From contig CANQVS010000016.1 in assembly GCA_947627345.1 (NCBI GenBank), forward strand, positions 1 to 46,135: 46,135 nt of DNA, given 5' to 3'. This DNA is from an uncultured Clostridia bacterium (lineage in GTDB: Bacteria; Bacillota; Clostridia; Oscillospirales; Acutalibacteraceae). Position numbers and translations under genes: made by a program. Below the pieces are notes generated by a model. It was not told the origin of the DNA. It made no database searches and saw only the letters and a list, made by a program, of their open reading frames with translations. This document shows, piece after piece, positions 34,839 to 43,649 of the stretch (position 1 is its first letter; every line of letters begins with the position of its first letter).

Positions 34839-35387
34839 ATGGACAATCTTTCTGAAAAGACCTTGAACAGCAAAACAATATTCGACGGAAAAATCCTGCG
34901 TATTCTCCTTGACGAGGTAAAGCTTCCCGACGGCAACACGGCAATCCGTGAGGTTGTAAAGCACGTCGGCGGAGTTTGCATTGCCCCTCTCGACAAAGAT
35001 AATAACCTCTATTTTGTTAGGCAGTTTCGCTACCCTTACAAGGAAATTACGCTGGAGCTTCCCGCGGGCAAGCTCGAAAAGGGCCTTACGGTTCTCGAAA
35101 ACGGAAAGAGGGAGCTGAAAGAAGAAACGGGTTGTGAGGGCTACAGCTTTATCTCTCTCGGAGCGATGTACCCGAGCACGGGCTACACGGACGAAATTAT
35201 TCATCTTTATGCCTGCAAGGTTAAATCGGTCGGAGAGCAAGCTCCCGATGAGGACGAATTTTTGAATGTCGAAAAAATTCCGCTTAACAAGGCGGTCGAA
35301 ATGGTTTTAAACAACGGGATTCCCGATGCAAAAACCCAGATTGCGGTTTTAAAGCTCCAAATGCTGTTAAACTCCGGGAAAATTTAA
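34839..35387 (+). CDS. Nudix hydrolase, ADP-ribose pyrophosphatase type
   Basis: 182 residues. Cleaves a nucleoside diphosphate linked to another moiety, most likely ADP-ribose, since the N-terminal part (FDGKILRILLDEVKLPDGN then REVVKHVGGVCIAPL) and the PAGK lead-in are those of the YqkG/NudF group. The Nudix box is GKLEKGLTVLENGKRELKEE: the REUxEE metal-binding core is intact, but the first box Glu is Leu. GAGG lies 7 bases before the ATG, just behind the asnB terminator. It is followed by ribF on the same strand with no real gap. Confidence 0.9.
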   Translation: MDNLSEKTLNSKTIFDGKILRILLDEVKLPDGNTAIREVVKHVGGVCIAPLDKDNNLYFVRQFRYPYKEITLELPAGKLEKGLTVLENGKRELKEETGCEGYSFISLGAMYPSTGYTDEIIHLYACKVKSVGEQAPDEDEFLNVEKIPLNKAVEMVLNNGIPDAKTQIAVLKLQMLLNSGKI

Positions 35388-35414
35388 TTGATATTAACGA
35401 AAGGAGCCGATACG

Positions 35415-36341
35415 ATGCGGATTTTTCGTGATTTAATCCCTTCCTGCAAGCCTACGGCTGTTGCGCTCGGATATTTTGACGGAGTTCATCTCGGACACAG
35501 AGCCGTTTTAAAGCTCGCTGTTGAAAGCAAAAGCCGTGGACTTACGCCCGCCGTTTTCACTTTCTCCGAAACTCCTAAGTCAAAGGATATAAACGCACGT
35601 CTTTCAACCTTAGACGATAAAATTAAAATTTTTGAAAACCTCGGACTCGAGGTTCTTTACATTCTTGATTTTGAACAGCTTAAAAACAAATCGCCCGAAA
35701 CATTCGTAAGGGAAATTCTCTGCGGTGTTTTTAACGCGAAAGAAGTTTTCTGCGGATTTAACTACCGTTTCGGAAAGCTCGGCAAGGGCGATACGGACGA
35801 ACTTAAACGGCTTTGCAAAAAGGAAAATATAGCTGTTAAGGTATGCGAACCCGTAAAAATTGACGGCGCCATCGTTTCATCAACCGAAATCAGAAATTTG
35901 CTGAGAAAAGGCGAGATAAAAACAGCGAACAGGCTCCTCGGCTACAATTTCGGGATAAGGGGAGCGTCGGTAGAAGGCTCTCATATCGGAACTTCTATGG
36001 ACACGCCTACAATTAATCTGAATTTCGAGGACGGTATTTTGCTCCCTAAATTCGGAGTTTACGCCTCACTGGTAACGCTTGACGGAAAGGAGCATATCGG
36101 CGTCACTAACATAGGAGTAAAGCCGACAGTCGGCGCTGAAAACAGCCCGAACTGCGAAACGTGGCTCCCGCTTTTTAAAGGAGGAAATCTGTACGGCAAA
36201 ACTGTAGACGTGAGGCTTATTGAATTTATACGTCCCGAGAAAAAGTTTGACAGCATTGATGACCTCAAAAAAGCGATAAAACACGATGCTCAAACCGCTT
36301 TTTTTTATATCTCCTCGTCAGACATTTCAGCTCCTACCTGA
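35415..36341 (+). CDS. ribF: Bifunctional riboflavin kinase / FAD synthetase
   Basis: 308 residues. Converts riboflavin to FMN and then FAD. The N-terminal nucleotidyltransferase domain has ALGYFDGVHLGHRAVL (the HxGH-type site) and FCGFNYRFGKLGKG. The C-terminal kinase domain has GTSMDTPTINLN, VTNIGVKPTVG and CETWLPLFKG, with the catalytic Glu in CETW. ATG 35415 is chosen, with AAAGGAG 8 bases upstream; a TTG at 35388 abuts the previous stop. The last dozen residues (FYISSSDISAPT) are encoded by the adjoining repeat, which also supplies the stop, so the original end of the gene has been replaced. Confidence 0.93.
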   Translation: MRIFRDLIPSCKPTAVALGYFDGVHLGHRAVLKLAVESKSRGLTPAVFTFSETPKSKDINARLSTLDDKIKIFENLGLEVLYILDFEQLKNKSPETFVREILCGVFNAKEVFCGFNYRFGKLGKGDTDELKRLCKKENIAVKVCEPVKIDGAIVSSTEIRNLLRKGEIKTANRLLGYNFGIRGASVEGSHIGTSMDTPTINLNFEDGILLPKFGVYASLVTLDGKEHIGVTNIGVKPTVGAENSPNCETWLPLFKGGNLYGKTVDVRLIEFIRPEKKFDSIDDLKKAIKHDAQTAFFYISSSDISAPT

Positions 36342-36870
36342 CAATTCATATCCCCCAAATCTTTCTTCCTCTATCTCACTTTGGATAGAGAGGACAGGTT
36401 CCTCAAAAATCTTTATATATAAAATTTCTCTCTATCTAATTTTAGATAGGGAGATTAATTTTTATATCTCCACGTTTTTTGGATTTTCCACATCAGTCCG
36501 TGCAGTTCCTTTCTGACAATTCATATCTCCCATACGTTTCTGCCTCTGTCTTGTTTTGGATAGTAAGGACAGGTTCTGCGGTAGACTTTTTAAAAATATC
36601 CTCTCTATCCGCTTTGAATAGGGGAAAAGTTACCTTACTATATTAATTCTTAACTCTTAATTCTTAATTAAAAATCTCCCGGACGTTTCTTCCTCTATCT
36701 CCCTTTGGATAGAAAGGACAGGTTCTGCGAAAAATCCCTATCAAACCTTTCCTCTAAATCCGAGTTGAAAAGGAAATAAAAGTTTTCCTTTATCTTATTA
36801 ATTCTTAATTTTAAATTCTTAATTCATAATTCTAATTAAAATCCCCCAAACCTTTCCGCACATATCTCAC
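36308..36870 (-). repeat. Modular intergenic repeat array, reverse orientation (field 7)
   Basis: Read from the right on the minus strand: partial B (about 36865-36842), C, E and B (about 36790-36680), C again, E, B-A (about 36640-36470), D (36453-36428), and B-A whose terminal A end (about 36345-36308) overlaps the end of ribF. Three unit borders are visible as TTAATTCTTAATT-type blocks. The plus-strand frame 36286-36516 is translated repeat. Confidence 0.83.
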
Positions 36871-36915
36871 CTTTTATGCTGATTTTTACCGATTTAAAAC
36901 CTTAACATTATACCT

Positions 36916-36944
36916 CTCACATATTATCCTCCCTTTAATATAAT
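36916..36944 (+). promoter_or_regulatory. Possible promoter of the ZIP transporter gene
   Basis: TATAAT at 36939-36944 with CTCACA 17 bp upstream (36916-36921; 4 of 6 consensus). Transcription would start very near the AGGAGG at 36951, giving an almost leaderless message. Confidence 0.4.
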
Positions 36945-36962
36945 GGGTATAGGAGGTATAAG

Positions 36963-37766
36963 ATGAATAACCTTATTATATATGCATTAGTTGCAACGCT
37001 CGGAACATGGTTCGTTACGGCTTTAGGTGCAGGTACTGTCGTGTTTTTTAAATCACCCGGCTCAAAGGTCCTTAATTTAATGCTCGGTTTTGCTTCGGGC
37101 GTTATGATTGCGGCAAGCTTCTGGTCGCTTTTACAGCCCGCGATAGAACGCGCCGAAGAATACTCGGTGCTTCCCGCCTATCTTGTAGCGACAATCGGCT
37201 TTCTTTTCGGCGCCGTATTTATGTGGTCATCGGATAAAATCGTAACATTCTCGCGCAGAAAGGTCTATGTAAATCAGGGAACTCACAACGAACACTTAAA
37301 CAGAGTTATTATGCTCGTTTTATCAATAACTCTCCATAATATTCCCGAGGGTTTGGCGGTAGGCGTAGCGTTCGGCGCTTTACAGGGAGATAATTTCTCT
37401 CCCGAAAAGCTTATGGGAGCAATTACAATCGCTGTCGGAATAGGTCTGCAAAACTTCCCCGAGGGCGCGGCAATTTCTATTCCGCTCAGAAGAGAGGGCT
37501 ATTCACGCACGAGGAGCTTTCTCATCGGGCAAGCATCGGGACTTGTCGAGCCGATTGCGGGCGTAATCGGAGCGCTTGCCGTAATTTACATTCAGACAAT
37601 TCTGCCGTACGCCTTATCCTTTGCTGCGGGATGTATGATACTCGTTGCAGTTCACGAGCTTATTCCCGAATGTCAGCAGAATAAAGACACTCACCCATAC
37701 TTTGCAACAATGGGTATAGTTTCGGGTTTTGCGATTATGATGTTATTAGACGTTATGTTAGGATAA
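36963..37766 (+). CDS. ZIP-family divalent metal transporter
   Basis: 267 residues, eight predicted membrane helices. The metal-binding motifs are HNIPEGLAVGVAFGAL (helix 4) and NFPEGAAISIPL (helix 5), and a His-containing loop (VNQGTHNEHLNR) precedes them. It probably imports zinc, iron or manganese into the cytoplasm; some members of this GufA-like subgroup are of uncertain metal preference. AGGAGG lies 6 bases before the ATG. It stands alone, with repeat DNA before it and a wall deacetylase after it. Confidence 0.93.
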   Translation: MNNLIIYALVATLGTWFVTALGAGTVVFFKSPGSKVLNLMLGFASGVMIAASFWSLLQPAIERAEEYSVLPAYLVATIGFLFGAVFMWSSDKIVTFSRRKVYVNQGTHNEHLNRVIMLVLSITLHNIPEGLAVGVAFGALQGDNFSPEKLMGAITIAVGIGLQNFPEGAAISIPLRREGYSRTRSFLIGQASGLVEPIAGVIGALAVIYIQTILPYALSFAAGCMILVAVHELIPECQQNKDTHPYFATMGIVSGFAIMMLLDVMLG

Positions 37767-37928
37767 ATTCTAAAAATTGATATAATTGCCAGTTTAGCTT
37801 TTTTAATTTCTATTTAAAAATTTCCTGCTCTTTCCATCTTTTTTTACAGTAATGGTATTGCATTTTAACCATTTTTTTATTAAAATATAAGGTAAGTTAT
37901 TTCTTGATTTTATTGGAAGTAGAAAATA

Positions 37929-39350
37929 ATGGAAGTAAAATACATAAACCTAAAAGTTGAGAAAAGCGGTTATAACCCCTCGGGCTACGGCAACAGAAAT
38001 CCGCGCAGACGCCCCCGCCGAAACAGAAACTACTACAATTCATATAACAAAAGAAAAAGCGCAAGACCGCGTTACGGACTTGTGCTTGTAGTTGCGATTA
38101 TTGTTATGCTTGCAGGAGTTACGGTTTGGAATGTTTTTTCTCCCAAGCTTCCCCCCGTTGAAAGTCTTAAACCCTTAAATGTAACCCAGACCGGCGCTAT
38201 TCTTAAATGGAAAAAGGTTCCGGATGCGGACGGTTATATTATATATAAAAAAACTGTTGATGAAAAGGATTTTAAAAAGGTAACCACAGTTAAGAAAACT
38301 AACAAATATACTGTTAAAAATCTCAATCCGCAAACCGATTACACCCTTTGCGTAACAGCAGTTAAGAACCATAGCTCGCTTGAAAGCGAAAAATGCACAG
38401 TTGACATCTTTACCCTGCCGAAAGCCCCCTCATTTACCGAATGTAACTCAAACAAAGAGGGTACGCTCTCACTTAAATGGAAAAGCGTTAAAAACGCGAA
38501 AAAATATAAAATTCAGTACACAGAGGGTACAGATAAAAATTTTAAAAAAGCAAAAACAAAGACGGTTAAACCCTCCAAAAATCCTAAGCTTGTTTTAACA
38601 AACCTTGATAAAGCCAATGCGTACAGCGTGAGAATACGCGTAATTATAAAGCGCGGTGAAAATATAGTCAAAAGCCGTTGGAGCGACGCGAATATAACTT
38701 ATATTGAGGAAAATTTTGTACTCAGGAGCGATATTGACCCGAGTAAGCCAATGGTCGCTCTCACCTTTGACGACGGACCCGGCTACAACGGAGCGTCTGA
38801 AAAAATACTTGATATTCTTGAAAAATACAATTCTAAGGCAACATTTTTTATGGTCGGCAAAAACGCCGCAGACCATCCGGCAAACATCAAACGCAAAGTA
38901 CGCCTCGGTATGGAACTTGCCAACCATAGCTGGAATCACGTTCATTACGGCAAAAATGTTACCGTGTCAGACATAAGCAAAGCGTCTAACGCAATTTATA
39001 AAATATGCGGACAATATCCGACTGCATTCCGCTCCCCCGGCGGTATGACGACCGATTTAATCCGCGAGGAATGCAAACGCGAAAATATGCCGCTTTATTA
39101 TTGGTCTATAGATACGCAGGACTGGCTCTCTAAGGACGCCTCTAAGGTTTATAAATCCGTCATAAATAACGTTGAGGACGGCGATATAATCCTTATGCAC
39201 GAAATTTACAACTCCACCGCCGACGCGGTCAAAAAAATTGTTCCGAAACTCATTAAAAAGGGCTATCAGCTCGTAACGTGCAGAGAGCTTATGTACGCAA
39301 AAAGAGGCGAGGCTCCCACCCCCGGAGTACAGTACGTAAGCGCCAAATAA
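37929..39350 (+). CDS. Membrane-anchored FN3 / polysaccharide deacetylase
   Basis: 473 residues. A basic cytoplasmic head (RRRPRRNRNYY) is followed by one membrane helix (about 50-70), two fibronectin type III domains (about 74-165 and 166-262) and a NodB deacetylase domain (about 270-455). NodB motifs: TFDDGP (metal and catalytic Asp), HSWNH (metal His pair), RSPGG, DTQDW and LMHE, where many members have LHD. It likely removes acetyl groups from peptidoglycan sugars outside the cell, protecting against lysozyme. The ribosome site is weak (GGAAG). The stop is followed within a few bases by a reversed repeat unit. Confidence 0.92.
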   Translation: MEVKYINLKVEKSGYNPSGYGNRNPRRRPRRNRNYYNSYNKRKSARPRYGLVLVVAIIVMLAGVTVWNVFSPKLPPVESLKPLNVTQTGAILKWKKVPDADGYIIYKKTVDEKDFKKVTTVKKTNKYTVKNLNPQTDYTLCVTAVKNHSSLESEKCTVDIFTLPKAPSFTECNSNKEGTLSLKWKSVKNAKKYKIQYTEGTDKNFKKAKTKTVKPSKNPKLVLTNLDKANAYSVRIRVIIKRGENIVKSRWSDANITYIEENFVLRSDIDPSKPMVALTFDDGPGYNGASEKILDILEKYNSKATFFMVGKNAADHPANIKRKVRLGMELANHSWNHVHYGKNVTVSDISKASNAIYKICGQYPTAFRSPGGMTTDLIREECKRENMPLYYWSIDTQDWLSKDASKVYKSVINNVEDGDIILMHEIYNSTADAVKKIVPKLIKKGYQLVTCRELMYAKRGEAPTPGVQYVSAK

Positions 39351-39354
39351 TTTT

Positions 39355-39735
39355 ATATATCTACGTCAGACATTGCAGTCCCTCTCGGAAATTCATATCC
39401 CCCTAGAAGTTTCTCCTCTATCTTGTTTTGGATAGAGAGGATAGTTTCTGCTGTAGACTTTTTAGATTTTCCACATCAGTCCGTGCAGTCCCTCTCGGAA
39501 ATTCATATCGCCCATACAATTGAGCCTCTGTCTTGTTTTGGATAGGGAGGACAGGTTCTGCTATAGGACTTTTTAGCCTTTTTAGAAAATTTCCTCTAAA
39601 TCTGATTTGAAAAGAAATTTAAAGGTTATCTTCAAAATTTAAGTCTTAATTCCTAACTCTTAATTCAAAATCCCCCAAACGTTTGCGCCCTGTCTTGTTT
39701 TGGATATGGAGGATAGAGTCTGCTGTATACTTTTT
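39355..39735 (-). repeat. Modular intergenic repeat array, reverse orientation (field 8)
   Basis: On the minus strand from the right: B (about 39735-39668), C (39665-39640), E (about 39620-39580), B-A internal (about 39560-39465), B-A terminal (about 39455-39355). The terminal A end lies 4 bp after the deacetylase stop codon. The internal A (about 39468-39500) carries the CACGGACTGATGTGG variant. It sits between convergent genes. Confidence 0.82.
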
Positions 39736-39785
39736 ATTAAAGAAAACATCTAATTTAAAAATTATATAAAAGTCATCTAATAAAT

Positions 39786-39811
39786 AAGAGCTGTTCGTTT
39801 GAACAGCTCTT
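39786..39811 (-). terminator. Hairpin after the CAP-domain gene
   Basis: Arms AAGAGCTGTTC and GAACAGCTCTT with a GTTT loop, 3 bp beyond the stop of the CAP gene. The T-run is poor on both strands. Confidence 0.7.
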
Positions 39812-39814
39812 ACA

Positions 39815-41032
39815 TTATTTAACTTTTTTAGACTTTGAGGCAGACCAGCTTGAATAATAACACTTTCCGTTTATTTTTTTATAGGTTCTTACCTTAACGT
39901 AATATTTTTTTCCTTTTTTCAGGCCCTTAATCGTCTTTGACGTCTTTGTTTTACCGACTGTAAGAGTATGGGTAAGGCTTTTAAAATTTTTCTTGGTTGA
40001 GTACATAATTTTGTACCCCGAAATTTCTTTTTTTACCTTGCTCCATTTTACGCTTAGCTTTTTCTTAGACGCGGAAACTGATTTAATCTTTGTTGCTTTC
40101 GGGTTAATTGTAAAGCTTGCGGTATAAAATTTACTATCCGTTATTGACAACACTTTTACGCTGTATTTGCCGACCTTTGAACGGTATTTCGGATAAAATA
40201 CTACATAATATTCGGGGGAAATGCTCTTTCCGTTTTTATCCTTTACTGTTACCGAGGGCGTGCAGTTTTTTCCGTTATAGACGTACTTTTCTTTTGAAAG
40301 CTTTACCAAAGCTATTTCGGGTGCTTTTTGGGTTGGCTCGGTAACTTGAGGTACGGTTGGAGTTGTTTGTGCAGGAGTAGTATTTTTCTGCTCTGTCGGC
40401 TTTGTTTGCGGTTTAGTGTTTTCAGGCGTTGTGGGAGCTGTTTTTGACGGTTCATCAGAGCCGTCTAAAAATTCAACCGTTGTATTATCGCCTTTGAGCG
40501 CAACATTTACCTTTACGGGACGTGTTCCGGTTTTGTTAAATTTCTCTCTTACCGCCCCTGCGCTGAACTCCTGCGCCCAATAATAAGTACCTTTCGAGGA
40601 AATAAAACAGCCGATACCTACTTTTGTGAAACTTGGGTCAAGCATATTTCTCTTATGTCCCTCAGAATTCCAAAATCCGTTTACAGACGACTGAGCGCTT
40701 GAATATCCCATAGATATATTTTCGGCGCCTGTTCCTTCCCAGCTTGTATATGTACTCCAGCTTTTGCCGTTCGGTCTTGTATGAGAAAACGACACCGCAC
40801 ATTCAGCCGCGCGTATCATCGCCTGATTAACGAGCGTCATATCCATTTCGAGTTTTCCCGCACCGTTTTCCGCTCTCAAATTGTTTACCAGCCTAAGCAT
40901 TTCAGACGCGTTATTGTAGTCAAAGTTGCCTTTAACCTCAACGCTGTCCGCGGCCGAAACGGAAACAGCGAACGAACATATAAGAATTAATAATGATAAA
41001 ATAACCGCAAGCGGTTTTGTTATCTTTTTCAT
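39815..41032 (-). CDS. Secreted CAP/SCP-domain protein with FN3 domain
   Basis: 405 residues. ATG 41032 is chosen, with AAAGGAG 8 bases upstream; an upstream in-frame start at 41086 lacks one. A signal peptide (1-27, LAVILSLLILICSFAVSVSA) is followed by a YkwD-like CAP domain (about 35-165): LRLVNNLRAENGAGKLEMDM, FSHTRPNG, TGAENISMG and GHKRNMLDPSFTKVGIG, with the conserved His and Glu residues. A Thr/Pro/Gln linker (about 180-240) leads to a beta domain and a C-terminal FN3 domain (ISGYKIMYSTKKNFKSL). Exported; the function of bacterial CAP proteins is unsettled. Confidence 0.9.
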   Translation of the reverse strand: MKKITKPLAVILSLLILICSFAVSVSAADSVEVKGNFDYNNASEMLRLVNNLRAENGAGKLEMDMTLVNQAMIRAAECAVSFSHTRPNGKSWSTYTSWEGTGAENISMGYSSAQSSVNGFWNSEGHKRNMLDPSFTKVGIGCFISSKGTYYWAQEFSAGAVREKFNKTGTRPVKVNVALKGDNTTVEFLDGSDEPSKTAPTTPENTKPQTKPTEQKNTTPAQTTPTVPQVTEPTQKAPEIALVKLSKEKYVYNGKNCTPSVTVKDKNGKSISPEYYVVFYPKYRSKVGKYSVKVLSITDSKFYTASFTINPKATKIKSVSASKKKLSVKWSKVKKEISGYKIMYSTKKNFKSLTHTLTVGKTKTSKTIKGLKKGKKYYVKVRTYKKINGKCYYSSWSASKSKKVK

Positions 41033-41104
41033 AAAACCTCTCCTTTTATCTTTAATTATATGAGATTTAAATGAGAAATTCAACAAGTAATATATGGCTT
41101 TAAA

Positions 41105-41995
41105 TTTTTAAATCATAATAAGAATTAAAAATTAAGAATTTTAATTTTTTACTTAGCTTTACTATTTAAAGCTGGATAAAACAGAAAAGCTGATAGATGA
41201 ATTCATAGTAGAAAAATTAATCTCTCTATCTAAAGTTGGATATTGAGAAAACTTATAATATAAAGATTTTTGCAGAACCTGTCCTCTATATCCAAAACAA
41301 AATAGAGGAGGAAACGTCTGGGGGATATGCTTTTCAGAGAGGGACTGCACGGACTGATGTGGAGATGCAAAAAACGCAGAACCTGTCCTCCCTATCCAAA
41401 ACACGACAGAGGCGTATGGGTTTGGGGGATATTCTTTTCTGAGAGGACTGCAACGTCCGTCTAAGTTTTGTGCAGAATTTGTCCTCCCTATCCAAAGCGA
41501 GATAGGGGCAGAAACATCTGGTGGAGATGAATTGTCCGAGAGGGACTGTAACGTCCGTCTAAGTTTTGCGCAGAATTTGTCCTCCCTATCCAAAATAAGA
41601 CAGTGGCAGAAATGTTTGGGAGAGATAAATCATCCGAGAGGGACTACAATGTCCGTCTAAGTTTTGCGCAGAACCTGTCCTTAATATCCAAAGCGAGATA
41701 GGGACAGAAACATCTGGGGGAGATGAATCGTCCGAGAGGGACTGCAATGTCTGACATGGAGATTAAAAAATTAAGAATTAAGAATTAAATTTATAGGTAC
41801 CGGCTTAATTCCTATTCAAAACAGATTTCGAGGAAATGTTTGATAGAATTAAATTTTATTCTATCACACGTTTTATTTAATAAAAAGTCTATAGCAGAAC
41901 CTATCCTCCATATCCAAAACAAGACATAGGCACAACTGTATGGGGGAGATGAATTGTCCGAGAGGGACTGCAATGTCTGACGTGGATATATAAAA
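41105..41995 (+). repeat. Modular intergenic repeat array, forward orientation, longest (field 9)
   Basis: Order: C (about 41110-41145), F (about 41152-41190), D (about 41220-41246), then B-A units at about 41270-41370, 41375-41460, 41470-41570, 41580-41662 and 41665-41768. A second unit follows with C, an E-like module (about 41795-41845) and a last B-A (41895-41995). Middle A modules here have a third ending (CGTCCGTCTAAGTTTTG), repeated three times, so this array has amplified locally. The minus-strand frame 41162-41593 is translated repeat. Confidence 0.86.
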
Positions 41996-42021
41996 GTAAC
42001 TTTTTGGAAGAGTTGTTCGTG
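41995..42021 (+). promoter_or_regulatory. Candidate ECF-type promoter of the second sigma operon
   Basis: AGTAAC then 17 bases then CGTG, resembling the AAC/CGT layout of ECF promoters, 25 bp before the sigma start codon. It begins at the A end of the last repeat. Autoregulation is inferred only from position and pattern. Confidence 0.3.
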
Positions 42022-42045
42022 TTATTTACAAAGGAGGAAAGATAG

Positions 42046-42543
42046 ATGAAATTGTTTAGCGCTGATAATTTTATCGAAGAGGCTGTAAATGAATATTCCG
42101 ACACCATTTACAGAATAGCTCTGAATATAACCCACAATGAACAGGACTCGTTCGACGTCTGTCAGGAGGTTTTCATACGTCTTATAAAAAACACGGACAA
42201 AATTAAGGACATGGAACATCTTAAGGCGTGGCTTATACGGGTAGCCGTCAACTGCTCAAAAGATTTGATGAAAAAGGCGTGCAGAAACCGAAATATAAGT
42301 TTAAGCGAGGCTGAAAATCTGGAGTTTAATCAGAAGTACAGGGACTTAACCCTGTTGCAGTCCGTTGGAAAGCTTTCCGAAAAATACAGTACCGTAATAT
42401 ATTTGCACTACTATGAGGATATGAAAACAGACGAAATTTCAAAGGTCCTCAAAATTTCCCGCTCGGCGGTAAAGCAAAGGCTTGCGCGGGGCAGGGAAAA
42501 GCTCAAAATAATTTTAGAAAGGGAGAATTACAATGACATTTGA
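42046..42543 (+). CDS. ECF-type RNA polymerase sigma factor (second)
   Basis: 165 residues. Region 2 (YSDTIYRIALNITHNEQDSF followed by DVCQEVFIRLIKN) and region 4 (LSEKYSTVIYLHYYEDMKTD then ISKVLKISRSAVKQRLARGR) are complete. AAAGGAGG lies 9 bases upstream of the ATG. It overlaps the next gene by 11 bp, the usual coupling with an anti-sigma factor. It has little similarity by eye to the ECF factor at 26277 outside family motifs. Confidence 0.93.
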   Translation: MKLFSADNFIEEAVNEYSDTIYRIALNITHNEQDSFDVCQEVFIRLIKNTDKIKDMEHLKAWLIRVAVNCSKDLMKKACRNRNISLSEAENLEFNQKYRDLTLLQSVGKLSEKYSTVIYLHYYEDMKTDEISKVLKISRSAVKQRLARGREKLKIILERENYNDI

Positions 42544-43477
42544 TGTAAACAAATATAAAATGGAAAACGACTCCATAAGTCTTAGCCGTGAGCAGAAAAA
42601 CATTTTATCCGCAAAGATGTATCAGGTAAAAGAGGATATGAAAAATGAAAAATACAATAAAAGAAAAAGAAAATCCGCTTTCAGCTTAAAACCGATTGCC
42701 GTCACCCTCGCGCTGATTTTATTCGCTACGGGAGCATTTATAGGATTCGGAAGCTTCGGACAGCCGAGAAATTCGTTCTCAATCGTTGCAAACGCCGAGG
42801 CGTTAAACGGAAACGATAACTATATAACCCAGGGATATTCAGATACGGCAATGTCAGGCTTTTTTATGGATAATCCCGACGGAAGTCCGTATCTGAAGGA
42901 CGGATATTACGACTATTTCGCCGAATATTTTGTAATAGAAAATCTGAATTTTATAGGTACGAACGTAAAGTCAATCAATCTTAAATCCACGAAAAAGGGC
43001 ATACTTTTTGACTTGGAGCCGTCGACGGTCGGAAAGAATTATATTAAGAAAAAGGCGCTCGCCGATTTCAGCGATTATAACACCCTTAAAAACTCGCAGT
43101 ACACTCTTGAAGAATTTAAAAAATACGCGGACAAAAAATACAGCGTGGTCTGCGACGGTTTCACCTACGACAATTCAAAGAATGTTGACGGGAGCGAGCA
43201 GGTTATTCTGAAAAATGAGTTCAAGTCGAAATGTTTTACTCTTCTCCTTGAAAGCGACCACAGCGATACGGAGATTGCAAAATGGGTTAAGGAGATTAAC
43301 ACTTTAAAGCGTACTGACACAAGATACAAACAGCTTGAAAAGGAAATTCAGAAAAAGACATTAAATAAAGCTGAAATTCTCGTTACGGTAACCTACACGG
43401 ACAATACGACAGAAACTAAAACAATCAAGCTCAAATATACGGGCAACAAAAAACTTGATTTTGTAATTGAAAACTAA
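42533..43477 (+). CDS. Probable membrane anti-sigma factor, extracytoplasmic domain unrecognised
   Basis: 314 residues. A cytoplasmic N-terminal part (1-55, ISLSREQKNILSAKMYQVKE, Lys-rich before the membrane) is followed by one membrane helix (LKPIAVTLALILFATGAFIG, about 56-77). The external part is about 235 residues and ends in a beta-rich stretch (ILVTVTYTDNTTETKTIKLK). No zinc-binding HxxxCxxC motif is present, so it is not a ZAS-type anti-sigma. The role as anti-sigma rests on coupling to the sigma gene and on topology. A strong terminator follows. Confidence 0.72.
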   Translation: MTFDVNKYKMENDSISLSREQKNILSAKMYQVKEDMKNEKYNKRKRKSAFSLKPIAVTLALILFATGAFIGFGSFGQPRNSFSIVANAEALNGNDNYITQGYSDTAMSGFFMDNPDGSPYLKDGYYDYFAEYFVIENLNFIGTNVKSINLKSTKKGILFDLEPSTVGKNYIKKKALADFSDYNTLKNSQYTLEEFKKYADKKYSVVCDGFTYDNSKNVDGSEQVILKNEFKSKCFTLLLESDHSDTEIAKWVKEINTLKRTDTRYKQLEKEIQKKTLNKAEILVTVTYTDNTTETKTIKLKYTGNKKLDFVIEN

Positions 43478-43493
43478 CAGCCATTCCCCTTTT

Positions 43494-43528
43494 AGGGCGC
43501 GCCGACAGATGACGGCGCGCCCTGTTTT
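43494..43528 (+). terminator. Strong terminator of the sigma operon
   Basis: GC-rich arms AGGGCGCGCCG (43494-43504) and CGGCGCGCCCT (43513-43523), 8-base loop, then GTTTTAT. Confidence 0.88.
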
Positions 43529-43649
43529 ATGTTTGTATTAAAACTTATTATGTTTTTAACAGAATATCTGTTGTTTTCTCTTTCGTGACATAAAAATAAA
43601 ATGTAATTACTGTAGGGCGTGCAAGTGTGTTTAGTTTGCGAATCAATTT

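Noticed and set aside
41162..41593. 143-residue minus-strand frame with recurring patterns such as SLSDNSSPPDVSAP and WIGRTG; similar frames at 13797, 32132 and 36286
   Set aside because: They are antisense translations of the intergenic repeat. The ~100-bp period is not a multiple of three, the same DNA is read in different frames (PPDVSAP versus IPQTFPPL), and none has a ribosome site.
6218..42000. Insertion sequences or a transposon
   Set aside because: No transposase, integrase or reverse transcriptase frame was found in the window. The repeats may be non-autonomous, but no target duplications could be shown.
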